Below the pieces are notes generated by a model. That model was not told where the DNA came from, ran no database searches, and was given only the letters and a program-made list of their open reading frames with translations. From contig CAZVHB010000005.1 in the NCBI GenBank assembly GCA_964626965.1, positions 14,528 to 78,527 of the forward strand: DNA of 64,000 nucleotides, read 5' to 3'. Shown one piece after another: positions 17,782 to 26,699 of this stretch (within the stretch, counting starts at the first letter, position 1; each line of letters starts with the position of its first letter). Both the position numbers and the translations under genes were made by a program. Source of the stretch: CAZEPT01 sp964626965 (GTDB taxonomy: Bacteria > Patescibacteriota > Minisyncoccia > Phycocordibacterales > UBA9973).

Positions 17782-17808
17782 GAAATTTTATTTTTATTAC
17801 TTATGAAA

Positions 17809-18348
17809 TTAGTTATTAAGAACTTCGTTTTCTTTTTTTGAAAAGACTGCAACGAGATCACCATTTGTTTCATCGACAATCTTTTGCAATTCATCTTTCA
17901 TGCGACGTGCATCATCTTCAGGGAGATTATCTTCTTTTATGTTCCCCAGGAGTTCTTCACGAATCTTACGAACACTGATACGCGCATCTTCGAGCTTTTC
18001 TTTCAAGACTTTGACGAGCTTCTGACGATTCTCAGCAGTGAGCATTGGGAATATCACACGGATACCATCTGAATCGATAGACGTTGAGAGACCAATATCA
18101 GCGAGCATAATTCCCTTTTCAATATCTTTGATATGATTTTTATCCCAAGGAATAATACGAAGTGTTTTTGCGTCTTCAATAGAAATAGAACCGATATTTT
18201 TGATTGGTTGCTGTGCTCCATAACTCTCGACAGTGACACTATCGAGAACCGATGGTGTCGCACGTCCGGTATGAATACCAAGATACGCTTCTTCGAGCCA
18301 TGAAATACTTTTTTTAAATTGTTCTTTTGCCTGCGGGTGTGAATACAT
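17809..18348 (-). CDS. frr: Ribosome recycling factor
   Basis: Splits post-termination ribosomes together with EF-G. 179 residues with the family blocks HTGRATPSVLDSVTVESYG, SISIEDAKTLRIIPWDK, IRVIFPMLTAENRQKLVKVL and SVRKIREELL. A TATAAT box lies 6 nt upstream of the start codon (18355-18360 on the minus strand), so the transcript is probably leaderless. pyrH, its common neighbour, is not present here. Confidence 0.97.
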   Translation of the reverse strand: MYSHPQAKEQFKKSISWLEEAYLGIHTGRATPSVLDSVTVESYGAQQPIKNIGSISIEDAKTLRIIPWDKNHIKDIEKGIMLADIGLSTSIDSDGIRVIFPMLTAENRQKLVKVLKEKLEDARISVRKIREELLGNIKEDNLPEDDARRMKDELQKIVDETNGDLVAVFSKKENEVLNN

Positions 18349-18550
18349 ATGTCTATTATACAGTATTTAATGCCTAGTACAAAGTACTTATAAGTGAGAG
18401 ACCTGACGCACAAAGCACACCCTGCCTTACTTGTCTAATTATACTCAGCATGGTATTTTAAGCTCAAGGAGAAAACTTTAAAAACGTTTTATGGATTTCA
18501 CAAACGCAGAAAGCTTTCTGTTTTTATGTAATCTATAAAACAACATACTT

Positions 18551-19063
18551 ATGCAAGAAATAAATAAATCCCTATTGTTGGAAACACTCAAAACTTTAGA
18601 GGAAGCAGAAATCTATTTTATTATAAATATTCTCCATCTTGAGGTGGTTGAAAAAGTTAGTTTTATTGAAGATGAAATTCATAAAAAATGGAGACATGGT
18701 TTCATGACCTTACTATTGTTCAGCCTGGGATTATTTATAGCACTTTTTGTAATAAGAAATACAAATCTGATCGTATGGGCTTTCCCGATCATATTTATAC
18801 TTCTGGTACCATTAACCATTATTGTCTCAATAAAGCTTAAGCGTAATACTAAAGATCTTATCCACAAAAGAGAAGAGCTCACTCAGGAATTAGTAGAATT
18901 ATACAAAGAGAATCCAAAAGTAGGACTCCGAGTCTTTAGCGACAAAAGTGAGCTTAGAAAGATCATTAATAGTTTACCAAACACAGAAATCAGTAAAAGT
19001 ATTAAAAAGGCTGTTGAATATAGCACCTACTTACTCACAAGAAAGTTGGTATTAAACATCTAA
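18551..19063 (+). CDS. Unknown two-helix membrane protein
   Basis: 170 residues: a cytoplasmic helical N-terminus of about 50 residues, two adjacent membrane helices at about 54-70 and 75-95 (LLLFSLGLFIALFVI, AFPIIFILLVPLTIIVS), then a charged helical C-terminal region (KRNTKDLIHKREELTQELV) likely to form a coiled coil. No known family. It stands alone on the plus strand between two minus-strand genes, with a shared terminator at 19082-19108. Confidence 0.65.
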   Translation: MQEINKSLLLETLKTLEEAEIYFIINILHLEVVEKVSFIEDEIHKKWRHGFMTLLLFSLGLFIALFVIRNTNLIVWAFPIIFILLVPLTIIVSIKLKRNTKDLIHKREELTQELVELYKENPKVGLRVFSDKSELRKIINSLPNTEISKSIKKAVEYSTYLLTRKLVLNI

Positions 19064-19081
19064 ATTTAGAACAAAAAAAAC

Positions 19082-19108
19082 AAACCGTCCACATGTGGCG
19101 GTTTTTTT
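19082..19108. terminator. Shared terminator between convergent genes
   Basis: AACCGTCCAC / GTGGCGGTT imperfect stem flanked by A-run and T-run, placed between the plus-strand gene ending at 19063 and the minus-strand gene ending at 19108. Confidence 0.8.
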
Positions 19109-19716
19109 TATTTTTTTACAGTTAAGGCTAAATATTCAAAAAGCTGTTTTGGGGAAGATTTTTGAAATGTCAGGAGATGGAGCACATCAGTATAGACACG
19201 TTTGTTTTCGTTTCCAAAAACAGATTGTCCTTTTTCGTGTTCGATCAAATCTTCGATGAGTTCACGGATAAAAATACGCGGATCAGTTTCTTTATTTTCT
19301 TTAATAAAAGCATCAAAGAGTTTAATACGGTCGAGGTATGAAGCTTTTAAAAATGATTCAGCCTGTTTGGTTGGAGTTTTTTCTGCATTTTCTTCTCTGT
19401 ACACTTCTCCACGAGAAAGAAACGTATCGAGAAGCACGGTTGATGATGGAAACGAAAAGACAAGTACGCCACCAGTAAACTCTTCACATACTTTCAAAAG
19501 TGCGTTTTGAGATTCACCAAGGATTTTATTTATGCGAATGAGGAATACTTTTGTCACCCCTAAATGCTGGGACAAAAAAGAACGGAGACTTCGTGCATCT
19601 TCGATTGAGAAAAAGTCGTACTGATACGTCGTCGTAGTTTCAGACGCGAAATTTTGCTCTGCAAAATTTCGCGTATAGTCCTCTCCTCCAAATAAAAAAT
19701 AAATAGAATGATTCAT
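19108..19716 (-). CDS. holB: DNA polymerase III delta'-like subunit, no Walker A
   Basis: 202 residues, much shorter than E. coli delta' (334). The recognisable block is VFLIRINKILGESQNALLKV followed by CEEFTGGVLVFSFPS, which corresponds to the sensor-1 region of clamp-loader AAA+ proteins. The N-terminal part begins FLFGGEDYTRNFAEQNF and has no P-loop, as in true delta'. A helical C-terminal domain follows. It may be a minimal clamp-loader component; a delta subunit cannot be excluded. Confidence 0.7.
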   Translation of the reverse strand: MNHSIYFLFGGEDYTRNFAEQNFASETTTTYQYDFFSIEDARSLRSFLSQHLGVTKVFLIRINKILGESQNALLKVCEEFTGGVLVFSFPSSTVLLDTFLSRGEVYREENAEKTPTKQAESFLKASYLDRIKLFDAFIKENKETDPRIFIRELIEDLIEHEKGQSVFGNENKRVYTDVLHLLTFQKSSPKQLFEYLALTVKK

Positions 19717-19766
19717 TGTATTGGTTTTTTGTACTCCTTATACTTATACTATTTCCTTATACTACT

Positions 19767-20783
19767 CTACTTCTTTGCAATAATTGCTTTTTTATATGTT
19801 TCCAAGTGATCAAGTGCGATTCCAGTTCCTTTCACAACACAATAGAGTGCTTCATCAGAAAGTACTGCCTTCACACCAGTTTTTTTGTAGACGAGTTCTG
19901 CAAGTCCTCTAAGCTGAGACGTTCCTCCAGTCATCACAATACCGTTGTCGATAATATCAGATGCGAGTTCTGGTGGAGTATCTTGCAACACGTCTTTGAT
20001 TGCGTTTACGATTTGTTTCAATTCTTTTTCAATTGCCTTGAGAATTTGAATAGAGTTTACATGCGCGGTTTTTGGAAGCCCTTCCATAAAATCTCGACCT
20101 TTAATAACAAGCTCAAGGTTTTCTTCGCTTTCGATCGCAATACCTATTTTTATTTTTATTTGTTCAGCGGTTTTTTCACCGATGGCCAAGTTGAATGTTT
20201 TTTTGATGTAGTCGGCAATGGCTTGGTCTATCTTATCTCCGGCACATTTTACAGAAGTAGACTTTACAATTCCACCGAGAGATATCACTGCAACGTCCGT
20301 TGTTCCACCTCCAATATCGACAATCATATGTCCTTGAGATTCATAAATAGGAATCCCAGCACCAATAGCAGCGAGAATCGGCTCTTTGACCACGTATGCA
20401 TTTCGAGCACCAGCTTTTACTGCAGCTTCTACCACTGCACGACGTTCAGTCGAAGTAATACCCGCAGGGACAGAAATCATGACATCTGGTTTAAAGAAAG
20501 ACCATTTTGGCATAGATTTTTTTATGAAATAACGAAGCATCGCTTCGGTCACACGATAGTCAGCGATCACCCCGTCTTTCATTGGGCGATATGCGATGAT
20601 ACTGTCGGGGGTTTTTCCGATCATTTCTTTTGCTTCATTTCCAATAGCTAAGATTTTATTATCTATTTCAGACACAGCCACAACAGAAGGTTCATTCAAG
20701 ACAATCCCTCGTCCAGGCACAAAAACCAAGGTATTTGCGGTACCGAGGTCTATTCCGAGTTTTTTGACGAAAATATTACTCAC
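19767..20783 (-). CDS. mreB: Rod-shape actin homologue MreB
   Basis: Bacterial actin that organises lateral wall synthesis. Phosphate-1 motif GIDLGTANTLVFV, phosphate-2 DIGGGTTDVAVISLGG, adenosine motif MTGGTSQLRGLAEL. I take the GTG at 20783 as the start (338 residues): a TATACT box at 20790-20795 lies exactly 6 nt before it, and the protein then begins VSNIFVKKLGIDLG as other MreB proteins do. The upstream ATG at 20810 would lie before the promoter. Divergent from priA. Confidence 0.95.
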   Translation of the reverse strand: MSNIFVKKLGIDLGTANTLVFVPGRGIVLNEPSVVAVSEIDNKILAIGNEAKEMIGKTPDSIIAYRPMKDGVIADYRVTEAMLRYFIKKSMPKWSFFKPDVMISVPAGITSTERRAVVEAAVKAGARNAYVVKEPILAAIGAGIPIYESQGHMIVDIGGGTTDVAVISLGGIVKSTSVKCAGDKIDQAIADYIKKTFNLAIGEKTAEQIKIKIGIAIESEENLELVIKGRDFMEGLPKTAHVNSIQILKAIEKELKQIVNAIKDVLQDTPPELASDIIDNGIVMTGGTSQLRGLAELVYKKTGVKAVLSDEALYCVVKGTGIALDHLETYKKAIIAKK

Positions 20784-20917
20784 GCGGTGAGTATAGCATG
20801 AAATATGCACTCCATGAAAGATTCCAGGTCGTACAAGAATAACTGTTTTTCAAACAGATTGATATGAGAAATTTGACCTTCTTTATAATTTAGCCTTTAT
20901 AATTTATAATTAGTTCC

Positions 20918-22759
20918 ATGTTCATCCACTCCATCTCCCCTGTTTCAAATATTCCCAGACAGAGCCTTTTGACCTACTTTTCAAAAGACGAACTTTCAGC
21001 TGGGACACTAGTGGAAGTATTGTATGGAAAAAATAAGATTCTCGGTATTGTGCTAACAAGTTCACCACTGAAAAGTATGAAAGAAGTTGTGCGAACCCAA
21101 GATTTTCAACTAAGAAAAATAAATCGTGTTATCGAGAAAGAAAAAATTGATTCACATATGGTAGAAGCACTGCAGAAATGGAGTAACGAACAATATCTTC
21201 CTGCGGGAAAAATACTGACTGATATTTTTCCAAAATGGTTTTGGGGTGAGAAATTTGAAATACAGCAACCTCACCCCAACCCTTTTCTTACAGAAACTGT
21301 ACACCTTTTGGATAGTTCATATCGTTCCACTCATGAACTCTCTCAAAAGGTCTTGCGCTCGGGTCCCTTATCCCGAGCTCACCTAGCTAGGAGAGGGGGG
21401 AAAATACAAAATATCGAAGCTAGTTTTACTGAACGCACCACTCAATACAAAAAAGAAATACTAGCACACGACACTGCATGGATATGTGTCCCAAGTGTTC
21501 TTGCATTAAAGAAGATACAGACACTCATTAAAAATAACGAGGTATTCAAAGGCTACGAGCTTCTTTCATTCCACAGTACCATAGCCGAACAAAAACAAAT
21601 CAAACAGTACAAAAGTTTTGATCAACATAAAAAGACAATCATCCTCAGTACTCCATACTATTTTGGCTTATTCCACGATACTGCTAACTTAATTATCTAC
21701 GAAAACACTGGCGACGATGGATACACGCTCGGTCAAAAATATACATATGATGCTTTAACGTTATTTAAAAATATTGGAAGTAATGTAAAAGAACATATAT
21801 ACGGAGGTGATTTACTTCCAGTGTCAGGAAACTGGATTCCGGATCTAGTCCGGAATGACAACACAAGTAAAACAAATAAAAACAGTACTCGTAAAATTAA
21901 CTTCATAGGCTACACAAAAGAAAACACACGATACAACGAACTGTTTGTCAGTGAGCATATTGAAAAGCAGTTTTTAAATGACGTTTCAAAAGACAAAAAT
22001 ATTCTCATTGTTACTCAATACAAAGACAACAATATTAAAATCGTTTGCAATGATTGCAAAACAACAGTCACCTGCCCGACGTGTAAACTCGCACTCCATA
22101 CGCTCGTTAAAAATGGCGCATCTTACTTTCACTGTCGTTTCTGTAAAAAATCCTACAAGTCAAATGTAAAATGCACCAACTGCCAGAGTTGGAACCTGAC
22201 CGCACTCGGTATCAATACAAAAACAATTAAAGAATTTGTAGAAAGAAAATACAAGCACGTATCAAAAGAACTCCTCACCATCACATCACTCTCCGACGTA
22301 GAAAAATACGGGAATAAAGAATTCGATAGTGTTTACGTTATTTCCATAGACGGCATTATGCACAGTTCGCATTTTGCAACAGAGGAAAAAATAATCCGGA
22401 CGCTTCTTAAGATTCAAGAACTTGGAAATAACTTACACGTGCAGACATCATTTCCGTTTCCTAATATATTGAGTGTAATAAAAAATATCTCCATCGAAAA
22501 ATGGAAGAAAGAAGAATTAAAGAAAAGAAAACAGTACCACTATCCACCGTTTGGAACACTCTATTCAATCACAGTCGGAACTCTCCGAGACCAGAAACTC
22601 TTACATAAAATTCAAACTCAGTGCGACATAGAGGATATCTTACACATAGATAGCATGTACCGTATGACCATCTACACTGATACAAAAAATAATTCAAAAG
22701 TAGAGGCTTTGCTTAATGAATACAGAGAGAGTGGTTTAGTGATAAAAGTTGACAAATAA
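20918..22759 (+). CDS. priA: Primosomal protein N' (PriA) homologue, helicase motifs degenerate, two palindrome inserts
   Basis: 613 residues. The N-terminal 3'-end-binding domain (SAGTLVEVLYGKNKILGIV) and the eight-Cys zinc region (CNDCKTTVTCPTCKLAL, CRFCKKSYKSNVKCTNC) are clear, as is the C-terminal domain (YHYPPFGTLYSITV). Between them the ATPase core is worn: no GxGKT P-loop, and the DEEH position reads YENT. It may restart replication by protein contacts without unwinding. Residues about 117-161 and 308-322 are encoded by inserted palindromic repeats in frame. A TATAAT box lies 7 nt before the start. Confidence 0.85.
   Translation: MFIHSISPVSNIPRQSLLTYFSKDELSAGTLVEVLYGKNKILGIVLTSSPLKSMKEVVRTQDFQLRKINRVIEKEKIDSHMVEALQKWSNEQYLPAGKILTDIFPKWFWGEKFEIQQPHPNPFLTETVHLLDSSYRSTHELSQKVLRSGPLSRAHLARRGGKIQNIEASFTERTTQYKKEILAHDTAWICVPSVLALKKIQTLIKNNEVFKGYELLSFHSTIAEQKQIKQYKSFDQHKKTIILSTPYYFGLFHDTANLIIYENTGDDGYTLGQKYTYDALTLFKNIGSNVKEHIYGGDLLPVSGNWIPDLVRNDNTSKTNKNSTRKINFIGYTKENTRYNELFVSEHIEKQFLNDVSKDKNILIVTQYKDNNIKIVCNDCKTTVTCPTCKLALHTLVKNGASYFHCRFCKKSYKSNVKCTNCQSWNLTALGINTKTIKEFVERKYKHVSKELLTITSLSDVEKYGNKEFDSVYVISIDGIMHSSHFATEEKIIRTLLKIQELGNNLHVQTSFPFPNILSVIKNISIEKWKKEELKKRKQYHYPPFGTLYSITVGTLRDQKLLHKIQTQCDIEDILHIDSMYRMTIYTDTKNNSKVEALLNEYRESGLVIKVDK
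21267..21401. repeat. Nested palindromic insertion inside priA
   Basis: Outer halves CCTCACCCCAA and CTAGGAGAGGGGGG match the repeat in mnmA. Inside is a copy of the family 2 hairpin core: CCTTTTG (21304-21310) pairs with CAAAAGG (21344-21350) and GTTCAT with ATGAAC, preceded by CTTACAGAAACTGTACA. This copy aligns with 42727-42798 beside tRNA-Phe. A further hairpin CTCGGG / CCCGAG is at 21358-21377. The reading frame runs through all of it. Confidence 0.85.
21836..21856. repeat. Second palindromic insertion inside priA
   Basis: ATTCCGGA / TCCGGAAT perfect 8-bp hairpin with a 5-nt loop, read in frame as WIPDLVRND. The peptide is the typical read-out of a short palindromic element type known from Rickettsiales and other genomes. 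Confidence 0.75.
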
Positions 22760-22797
22760 TTTCTTGATTGTTATATTTGGTTCAAATAATTAATATC

Positions 22798-23418
22798 ATG
22801 AAAAAAGTAATCGTTACTGGATTTGAGCCGTTTGGTGAATATACATTTAATCCGACTCAAGAGCTCGCATCATGGAACAACATGAGGACCATAACAGGTC
22901 AAGAACAAATCATCGGACTCGTCTTACCTTCTACGTATTATGGCGCATTTAAAATACTTGAAAAAGTCATGATCGAAGAAAAACCAGATGTTATTATCAG
23001 CACTGGATTGTCTTCGAGCGTTAAATCTATTCGATTTGAAACACGTTTTCATAACAAAATGGAAAGTAAGTATGCTGATGCAGATAACTATCAACCAAAA
23101 GGTTTACGAATTAATGTAAAAGAAAATGCTCAAAAATTCTTTGAAACAAATGCAGATATTAAACAATTAAGGAAACTTTTACAGAGTGAAAAAATTGAAA
23201 CTGAAATATCTATTGACGCAAACACGTTTATTTGTAATTCACTTGCGTATCTTACAATACAAAAGATTGTGACCCAAGGTCTCCCAACACGGTTTATATT
23301 TCTCCACATTCCGTGGACAGATGACTACACATCTCAGATTGAGTTAGAACCGGGTAAAGTGTTTATGAGTAAAAATACGCTTTATAATGCGATTGATCTG
23401 CTGGTAGAAAACATTTAA
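22798..23418 (+). CDS. pcp: Pyroglutamyl-peptidase I family cysteine peptidase
   Basis: Removes N-terminal pyroglutamate from peptides. From the ATG at 22798 the protein has 206 residues and begins KKVIVTGFEPFGEYTFNP, the family N-terminus. The catalytic triad is present: Glu in IRFETRFHN, Cys in NTFICNSLAYL and His in FLHIPWTDDY. An in-frame ATG 30 nt upstream adds residues outside the family and is not used. It may recycle peptides taken from a host; the role here is inferred. Confidence 0.88.
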   Translation: MKKVIVTGFEPFGEYTFNPTQELASWNNMRTITGQEQIIGLVLPSTYYGAFKILEKVMIEEKPDVIISTGLSSSVKSIRFETRFHNKMESKYADADNYQPKGLRINVKENAQKFFETNADIKQLRKLLQSEKIETEISIDANTFICNSLAYLTIQKIVTQGLPTRFIFLHIPWTDDYTSQIELEPGKVFMSKNTLYNAIDLLVENI

Positions 23419-23441
23419 ATATAATTAAACAATATATAGCT

Positions 23442-23470
23442 AAAGGAACAATAACAATTGTTCCTTTTTT
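23442..23470 (+). terminator. Terminator of pcp
   Basis: AAAGGAACAATT / AATTGTTCCTTT palindrome with a short loop and a T-run, 24 bp after the stop codon. Confidence 0.8.
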
Positions 23471-23510
23471 CTTGCCTTTTTCTCTCGGACATGGTATGTT
23501 TTAGTCATAT

Positions 23511-23756
23511 ATGTCAAAAGTACACATCGAAATCAAAAAGACAGCGAATGAAAATAGCGCTAATGTATTGCGTCGTTTTAGTCGAAAAGTAACCGAATCT
23601 GGTATCGTTCAAAAAGTTAAATCAAAAAGATATAACGAACGACCACTTTCTAAACTTGGACAAAAACTACTCAAGATTAAAAAAATAGTTAAAAGAAAAG
23701 AAACTGATAGACTTAAAAAACTCGGGAAACTCGTTGAAGTAAAGAAAAGACGATAA
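23511..23756 (+). CDS. rpsU: 30S ribosomal protein S21-like (bS21)
   Basis: 81 residues, very basic. The N-terminal half HIEIKKTANENSANVLRRFS followed by RKVTESGIVQKVKSKRYNER matches the S21 pattern; the C-terminal basic tail is long. S21 sits near the anti-Shine-Dalgarno region of the 30S platform, which is of interest because genes here mostly lack Shine-Dalgarno sequences. It leads the rpsU-ybeY-ftsA operon; a TATGTT -10 with a TTGCCT -35 is seen upstream. Confidence 0.85.
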   Translation: MSKVHIEIKKTANENSANVLRRFSRKVTESGIVQKVKSKRYNERPLSKLGQKLLKIKKIVKRKETDRLKKLGKLVEVKKRR

Positions 23757-23768
23757 CCTCAAATCAGT

Positions 23769-24158
23769 ATGAAAGATGAAAATTTTTCAATTTCTTACAC
23801 CACAAAAGGCAAGCTTCCACGCTTGCCTTTTGTTCATGTAAAAAATGACATCTTAGGTAAAGACTATTCCCTCTCTATCGCTGTTGTGACAAAATCACAA
23901 GCGCAAAAATTGAACATACAATACAGAGGCAAAGACTACGTCCCGAATATTTTATCTTTTCCTCTCACAAAAAAAAGTGGAGAGATAATTCTCCATCTTC
24001 CGACAATAAAAAAAGAATATAAAAATTTTGAAATGACATTAAATGAGTATATACTGTATCTATGCATTCATGGATGTGTTCACTTACTCGGACACGATCA
24101 TGGTCGAAAGATGACACAGTTGGAAACACTGTACAAAAAAAAGTATAAGATTGGGTAA
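23769..24158 (+). CDS. ybeY: Endoribonuclease YbeY
   Basis: Metal-dependent RNase for 16S rRNA 3' maturation and ribosome quality control. 129 residues; the zinc motif HxxxHxxxxxH is present as HGCVHLLGHDHG near the C-terminus, and the earlier block VVTKSQAQKLNIQYRGKDYV corresponds to the family's LN..yR.kd.pTDVLSFP region (here NILSFP). It lies 12 nt after rpsU and 2 nt before ftsA. Confidence 0.92.
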   Translation: MKDENFSISYTTKGKLPRLPFVHVKNDILGKDYSLSIAVVTKSQAQKLNIQYRGKDYVPNILSFPLTKKSGEIILHLPTIKKEYKNFEMTLNEYILYLCIHGCVHLLGHDHGRKMTQLETLYKKKYKIG

Positions 24159-24160
24159 TT

Positions 24161-25324
24161 ATGAAATATAGCATTACTGGTTTTGACATTGGAACAGAAG
24201 AAATCAAAGTGTGTGTGCTTGAAGCAGACACCAAAGAACGTACTGAAAAAGTAGTTGGTTTTTTCAAATACAAAATCGACGGAATGCGCAAAGGATATAT
24301 TTCAAATGAAAAAGTATTTACTCAATCACTCAGAAGAATCTGTGTCGACCTCCAAAAAACTCTCGGATCTAAAATAGAAACAGTTGCTATAAGTATTGGA
24401 AGCTCGTCACTTGAATCTCTCGTCGTCAGTCAAAACAGTATCGTCACAAAAGCCGACAATGAAATCACTCGTTTCGATATAGAAAGTATTGAAAAAAGTA
24501 TCGAAGAGAGCATCTCTCAAAAAACCAAAAAAATCCTCCATAGTAGTACTGTTGAATATAAGATAGACGGAAAAGTAGTCATTGGTAACCCTGAAGGACA
24601 GAAAGGGGTGAAACTTGATATTAAAAAAATATTTATCCAAATACTCTCTCAACAATTTGAAACAGTTGAAAATATCTTTTTCGAAAATCACATAGAAATT
24701 GGCGCAACATACCCAAAAGGTATCGGTGCATCTCTCGTAGGACTAACAGAGAAACAAAAGATTGTTGGTGTTGCGTACCTCGATATTGGAGCAGAGACAA
24801 CGGCACTTGCTGTCTATGAGAACAACGCACTTATTGGTTATACTGTTATCCCAGTTGGATCAAATGACATTACCAACGATATTGCACTCGGACTTAAAAT
24901 ATCACTTGAAGAAGCAGAGCTGGTAAAACATGGCACACCTGGTAAACTGTTTCCACGAAGAAAACTCGATGATATCGTCAACTCACGACTCGAAGATATC
25001 AGTGAACTTGCAAACAGTTATTTAAAGAAAATTAAAAAACACGAACTTCTCCCAGGTGGAATTATTCTCAATGGTGGTGGAACTGAAATCGAAAACATCG
25101 AAGAATATTTTCGTACTTCGATGAATCTTCCTGTAAAAAAAATGCTGTTTGAAATACATACAGAAAAAAAAGGTGTTGTTCGAAACCCAGACTTCTTAGA
25201 AAGTTACGGTATTGCGCACATGTATAAAAATAAAGATTTAAGAGAAACAAGAAAACAAAATGGTTCCGCAATAGAGAAAATTAAGAGCGCTGGAACATCT
25301 TTTTTAAAGCAATTTTTGCCATAA
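24161..25324 (+). CDS. ftsA: Cell division protein FtsA
   Basis: Actin-like protein that tethers FtsZ to the membrane. 387 residues with the ATP-binding motifs GFDIGTEEIKVCV (phosphate 1), YLDIGAETTALAVYENNAL (phosphate 2) and GIILNGGGTEIENIEEYF (adenosine). The SHS2-like 1C domain lies between. The C-terminal end AGTSFLKQFLP is amphipathic and probably the membrane-targeting sequence. Immediately follows ybeY and precedes ftsZ. Confidence 0.95.
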   Translation: MKYSITGFDIGTEEIKVCVLEADTKERTEKVVGFFKYKIDGMRKGYISNEKVFTQSLRRICVDLQKTLGSKIETVAISIGSSSLESLVVSQNSIVTKADNEITRFDIESIEKSIEESISQKTKKILHSSTVEYKIDGKVVIGNPEGQKGVKLDIKKIFIQILSQQFETVENIFFENHIEIGATYPKGIGASLVGLTEKQKIVGVAYLDIGAETTALAVYENNALIGYTVIPVGSNDITNDIALGLKISLEEAELVKHGTPGKLFPRRKLDDIVNSRLEDISELANSYLKKIKKHELLPGGIILNGGGTEIENIEEYFRTSMNLPVKKMLFEIHTEKKGVVRNPDFLESYGIAHMYKNKDLRETRKQNGSAIEKIKSAGTSFLKQFLP

Positions 25325-25332
25325 TTACCCCC

Positions 25333-25472
25333 TTGTAATTAAAGATATTTTAGATTATAGTTACTATTGTAAACATTTAATAGTAACGTAATTAAGGGGT
25401 TTTCCTTTGGAATTCTAAGGTTTTTCTTAGAAAACGACAGTAGAGCCGTTTTACTCCTTACAAATCAACCAT
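25333..25472 (+). promoter_or_regulatory. ftsZ promoter and hairpin-rich leader
   Basis: TTGTAA (25333-25338), a 17-nt spacer and TATAGT (25356-25361) form a promoter within the ftsA-ftsZ gap. The leader then carries three successive hairpins: GTTACTATT / AATAGTAAC (25360-25387), TTCTAAG / CTTAGAA (25413-25432) and AAAACG / CGTTTT (25431-25452). Few other genes in this window have a leader of this length. Confidence 0.55.
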
Positions 25473-26687
25473 ATGCCAAAAATTGAACCAGCTATAGAAA
25501 CATTCGCTCGCATCAAGGTTATTGGAGTTGGTGGATCTGGAAAAAATGCACTCAATCACATGATTACTTGTAAAGTAAAAAATGTTGATTTTATCGCAAT
25601 GAACACAGATACTCAGGACTTACACAATTCCCTTTCTGAGAAAAAAATACACTTAGGAAAAAATCTCACCAAAGGACTCGGTGCTGGAATGAATCCAGAA
25701 ATCGGTCACGCTGCAGCAGAAGAAACCAAAGCAGAAATCCAAGATGCTATCAAAGGAGCTGACATGGTTTTTATCGCATGTGGAATGGGTGGAGGAACAG
25801 GGACTGGTGCAGCACCAGTTGTTGCTCGTGCAGCAAAAGAATCTGGTGTACTCACTGTCGCTGTTGTCACCAAACCATTTTTCTTTGAAGGACGTGAGAG
25901 AATGCGTCTTGCTGAAGAAGGACTCTTGAAATTAAAAAATGAAGTTGATGCAATTATTGTTATTCCAAATGATCGACTCCTCCAAGTTGCTGGAAAAGGT
26001 GCGTCTTTCAAAGAAGCATTTGCAATGTGTGATGATGTCCTCAGACAAGCTGTCGAAGGAATATCAGATCTCATCACCACTCCAGGTATCATCAACGTAG
26101 ACTTTGCCGACATTAAATCAGTCATGCAAGAAGCCGGAAGCGCCCTTATGGGAATTGGTTCTGCAACTGGTGAAGACCGTGCTCGTGTTGCTGCAATGCA
26201 AGCAATCAACTCACCACTCCTTGAAGTTTCAATCTCAGGCGCTGAAGGAGTACTCTTTGCTATCTCAGGTGGAGATGACCTTGGTATTGCTGAAGTTCAA
26301 GAAGCTGCACAGATTATTACTGAATCAGTTGATCCAAATGCTCGAATCATCTTTGGTAGTATCCGTGACGAACGTCTTGGTAAAGGTGAAATAAAAGTTA
26401 CCGTTATTGCAACTGGTTTTCCAGAAGGAAAAATAATCAAAGAAGCAAAACCGACAATAGCTCACACCACCCATACTCCACAGAAAGAAACACCAGTACA
26501 AAAACCAACAATCACCATTCAACAGGAAGTTCCAAAAGTTGAAGAGAAGAGAGAAATACAACATACAGATTTCTCAAATGACTATATAAAGAAACCAACA
26601 AAAGAACCTGAAACACTCGTTCTTGATGATTTTGATGATGGAGATGATTGGTCAGCAGTACCAGCATTTCTCAGAAGAAAAAAATAA
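25473..26687 (+). CDS. ftsZ: Cell division GTPase FtsZ
   Basis: Tubulin homologue that forms the division ring. 404 residues with GVGGSGKNALNHMI, the tubulin signature GGGTGTGAAPVVARAAKESG, and the synergy-loop NVDFADIKSVM. A variable linker follows, then the conserved C-terminal tail WSAVPAFLRRKK used to bind FtsA. All key residues are intact. The gene ends 64 bp before the assembly gap. Confidence 0.97.
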   Translation: MPKIEPAIETFARIKVIGVGGSGKNALNHMITCKVKNVDFIAMNTDTQDLHNSLSEKKIHLGKNLTKGLGAGMNPEIGHAAAEETKAEIQDAIKGADMVFIACGMGGGTGTGAAPVVARAAKESGVLTVAVVTKPFFFEGRERMRLAEEGLLKLKNEVDAIIVIPNDRLLQVAGKGASFKEAFAMCDDVLRQAVEGISDLITTPGIINVDFADIKSVMQEAGSALMGIGSATGEDRARVAAMQAINSPLLEVSISGAEGVLFAISGGDDLGIAEVQEAAQIITESVDPNARIIFGSIRDERLGKGEIKVTVIATGFPEGKIIKEAKPTIAHTTHTPQKETPVQKPTITIQQEVPKVEEKREIQHTDFSNDYIKKPTKEPETLVLDDFDDGDDWSAVPAFLRRKK

Positions 26688-26699
26688 GACAAAATAAAA

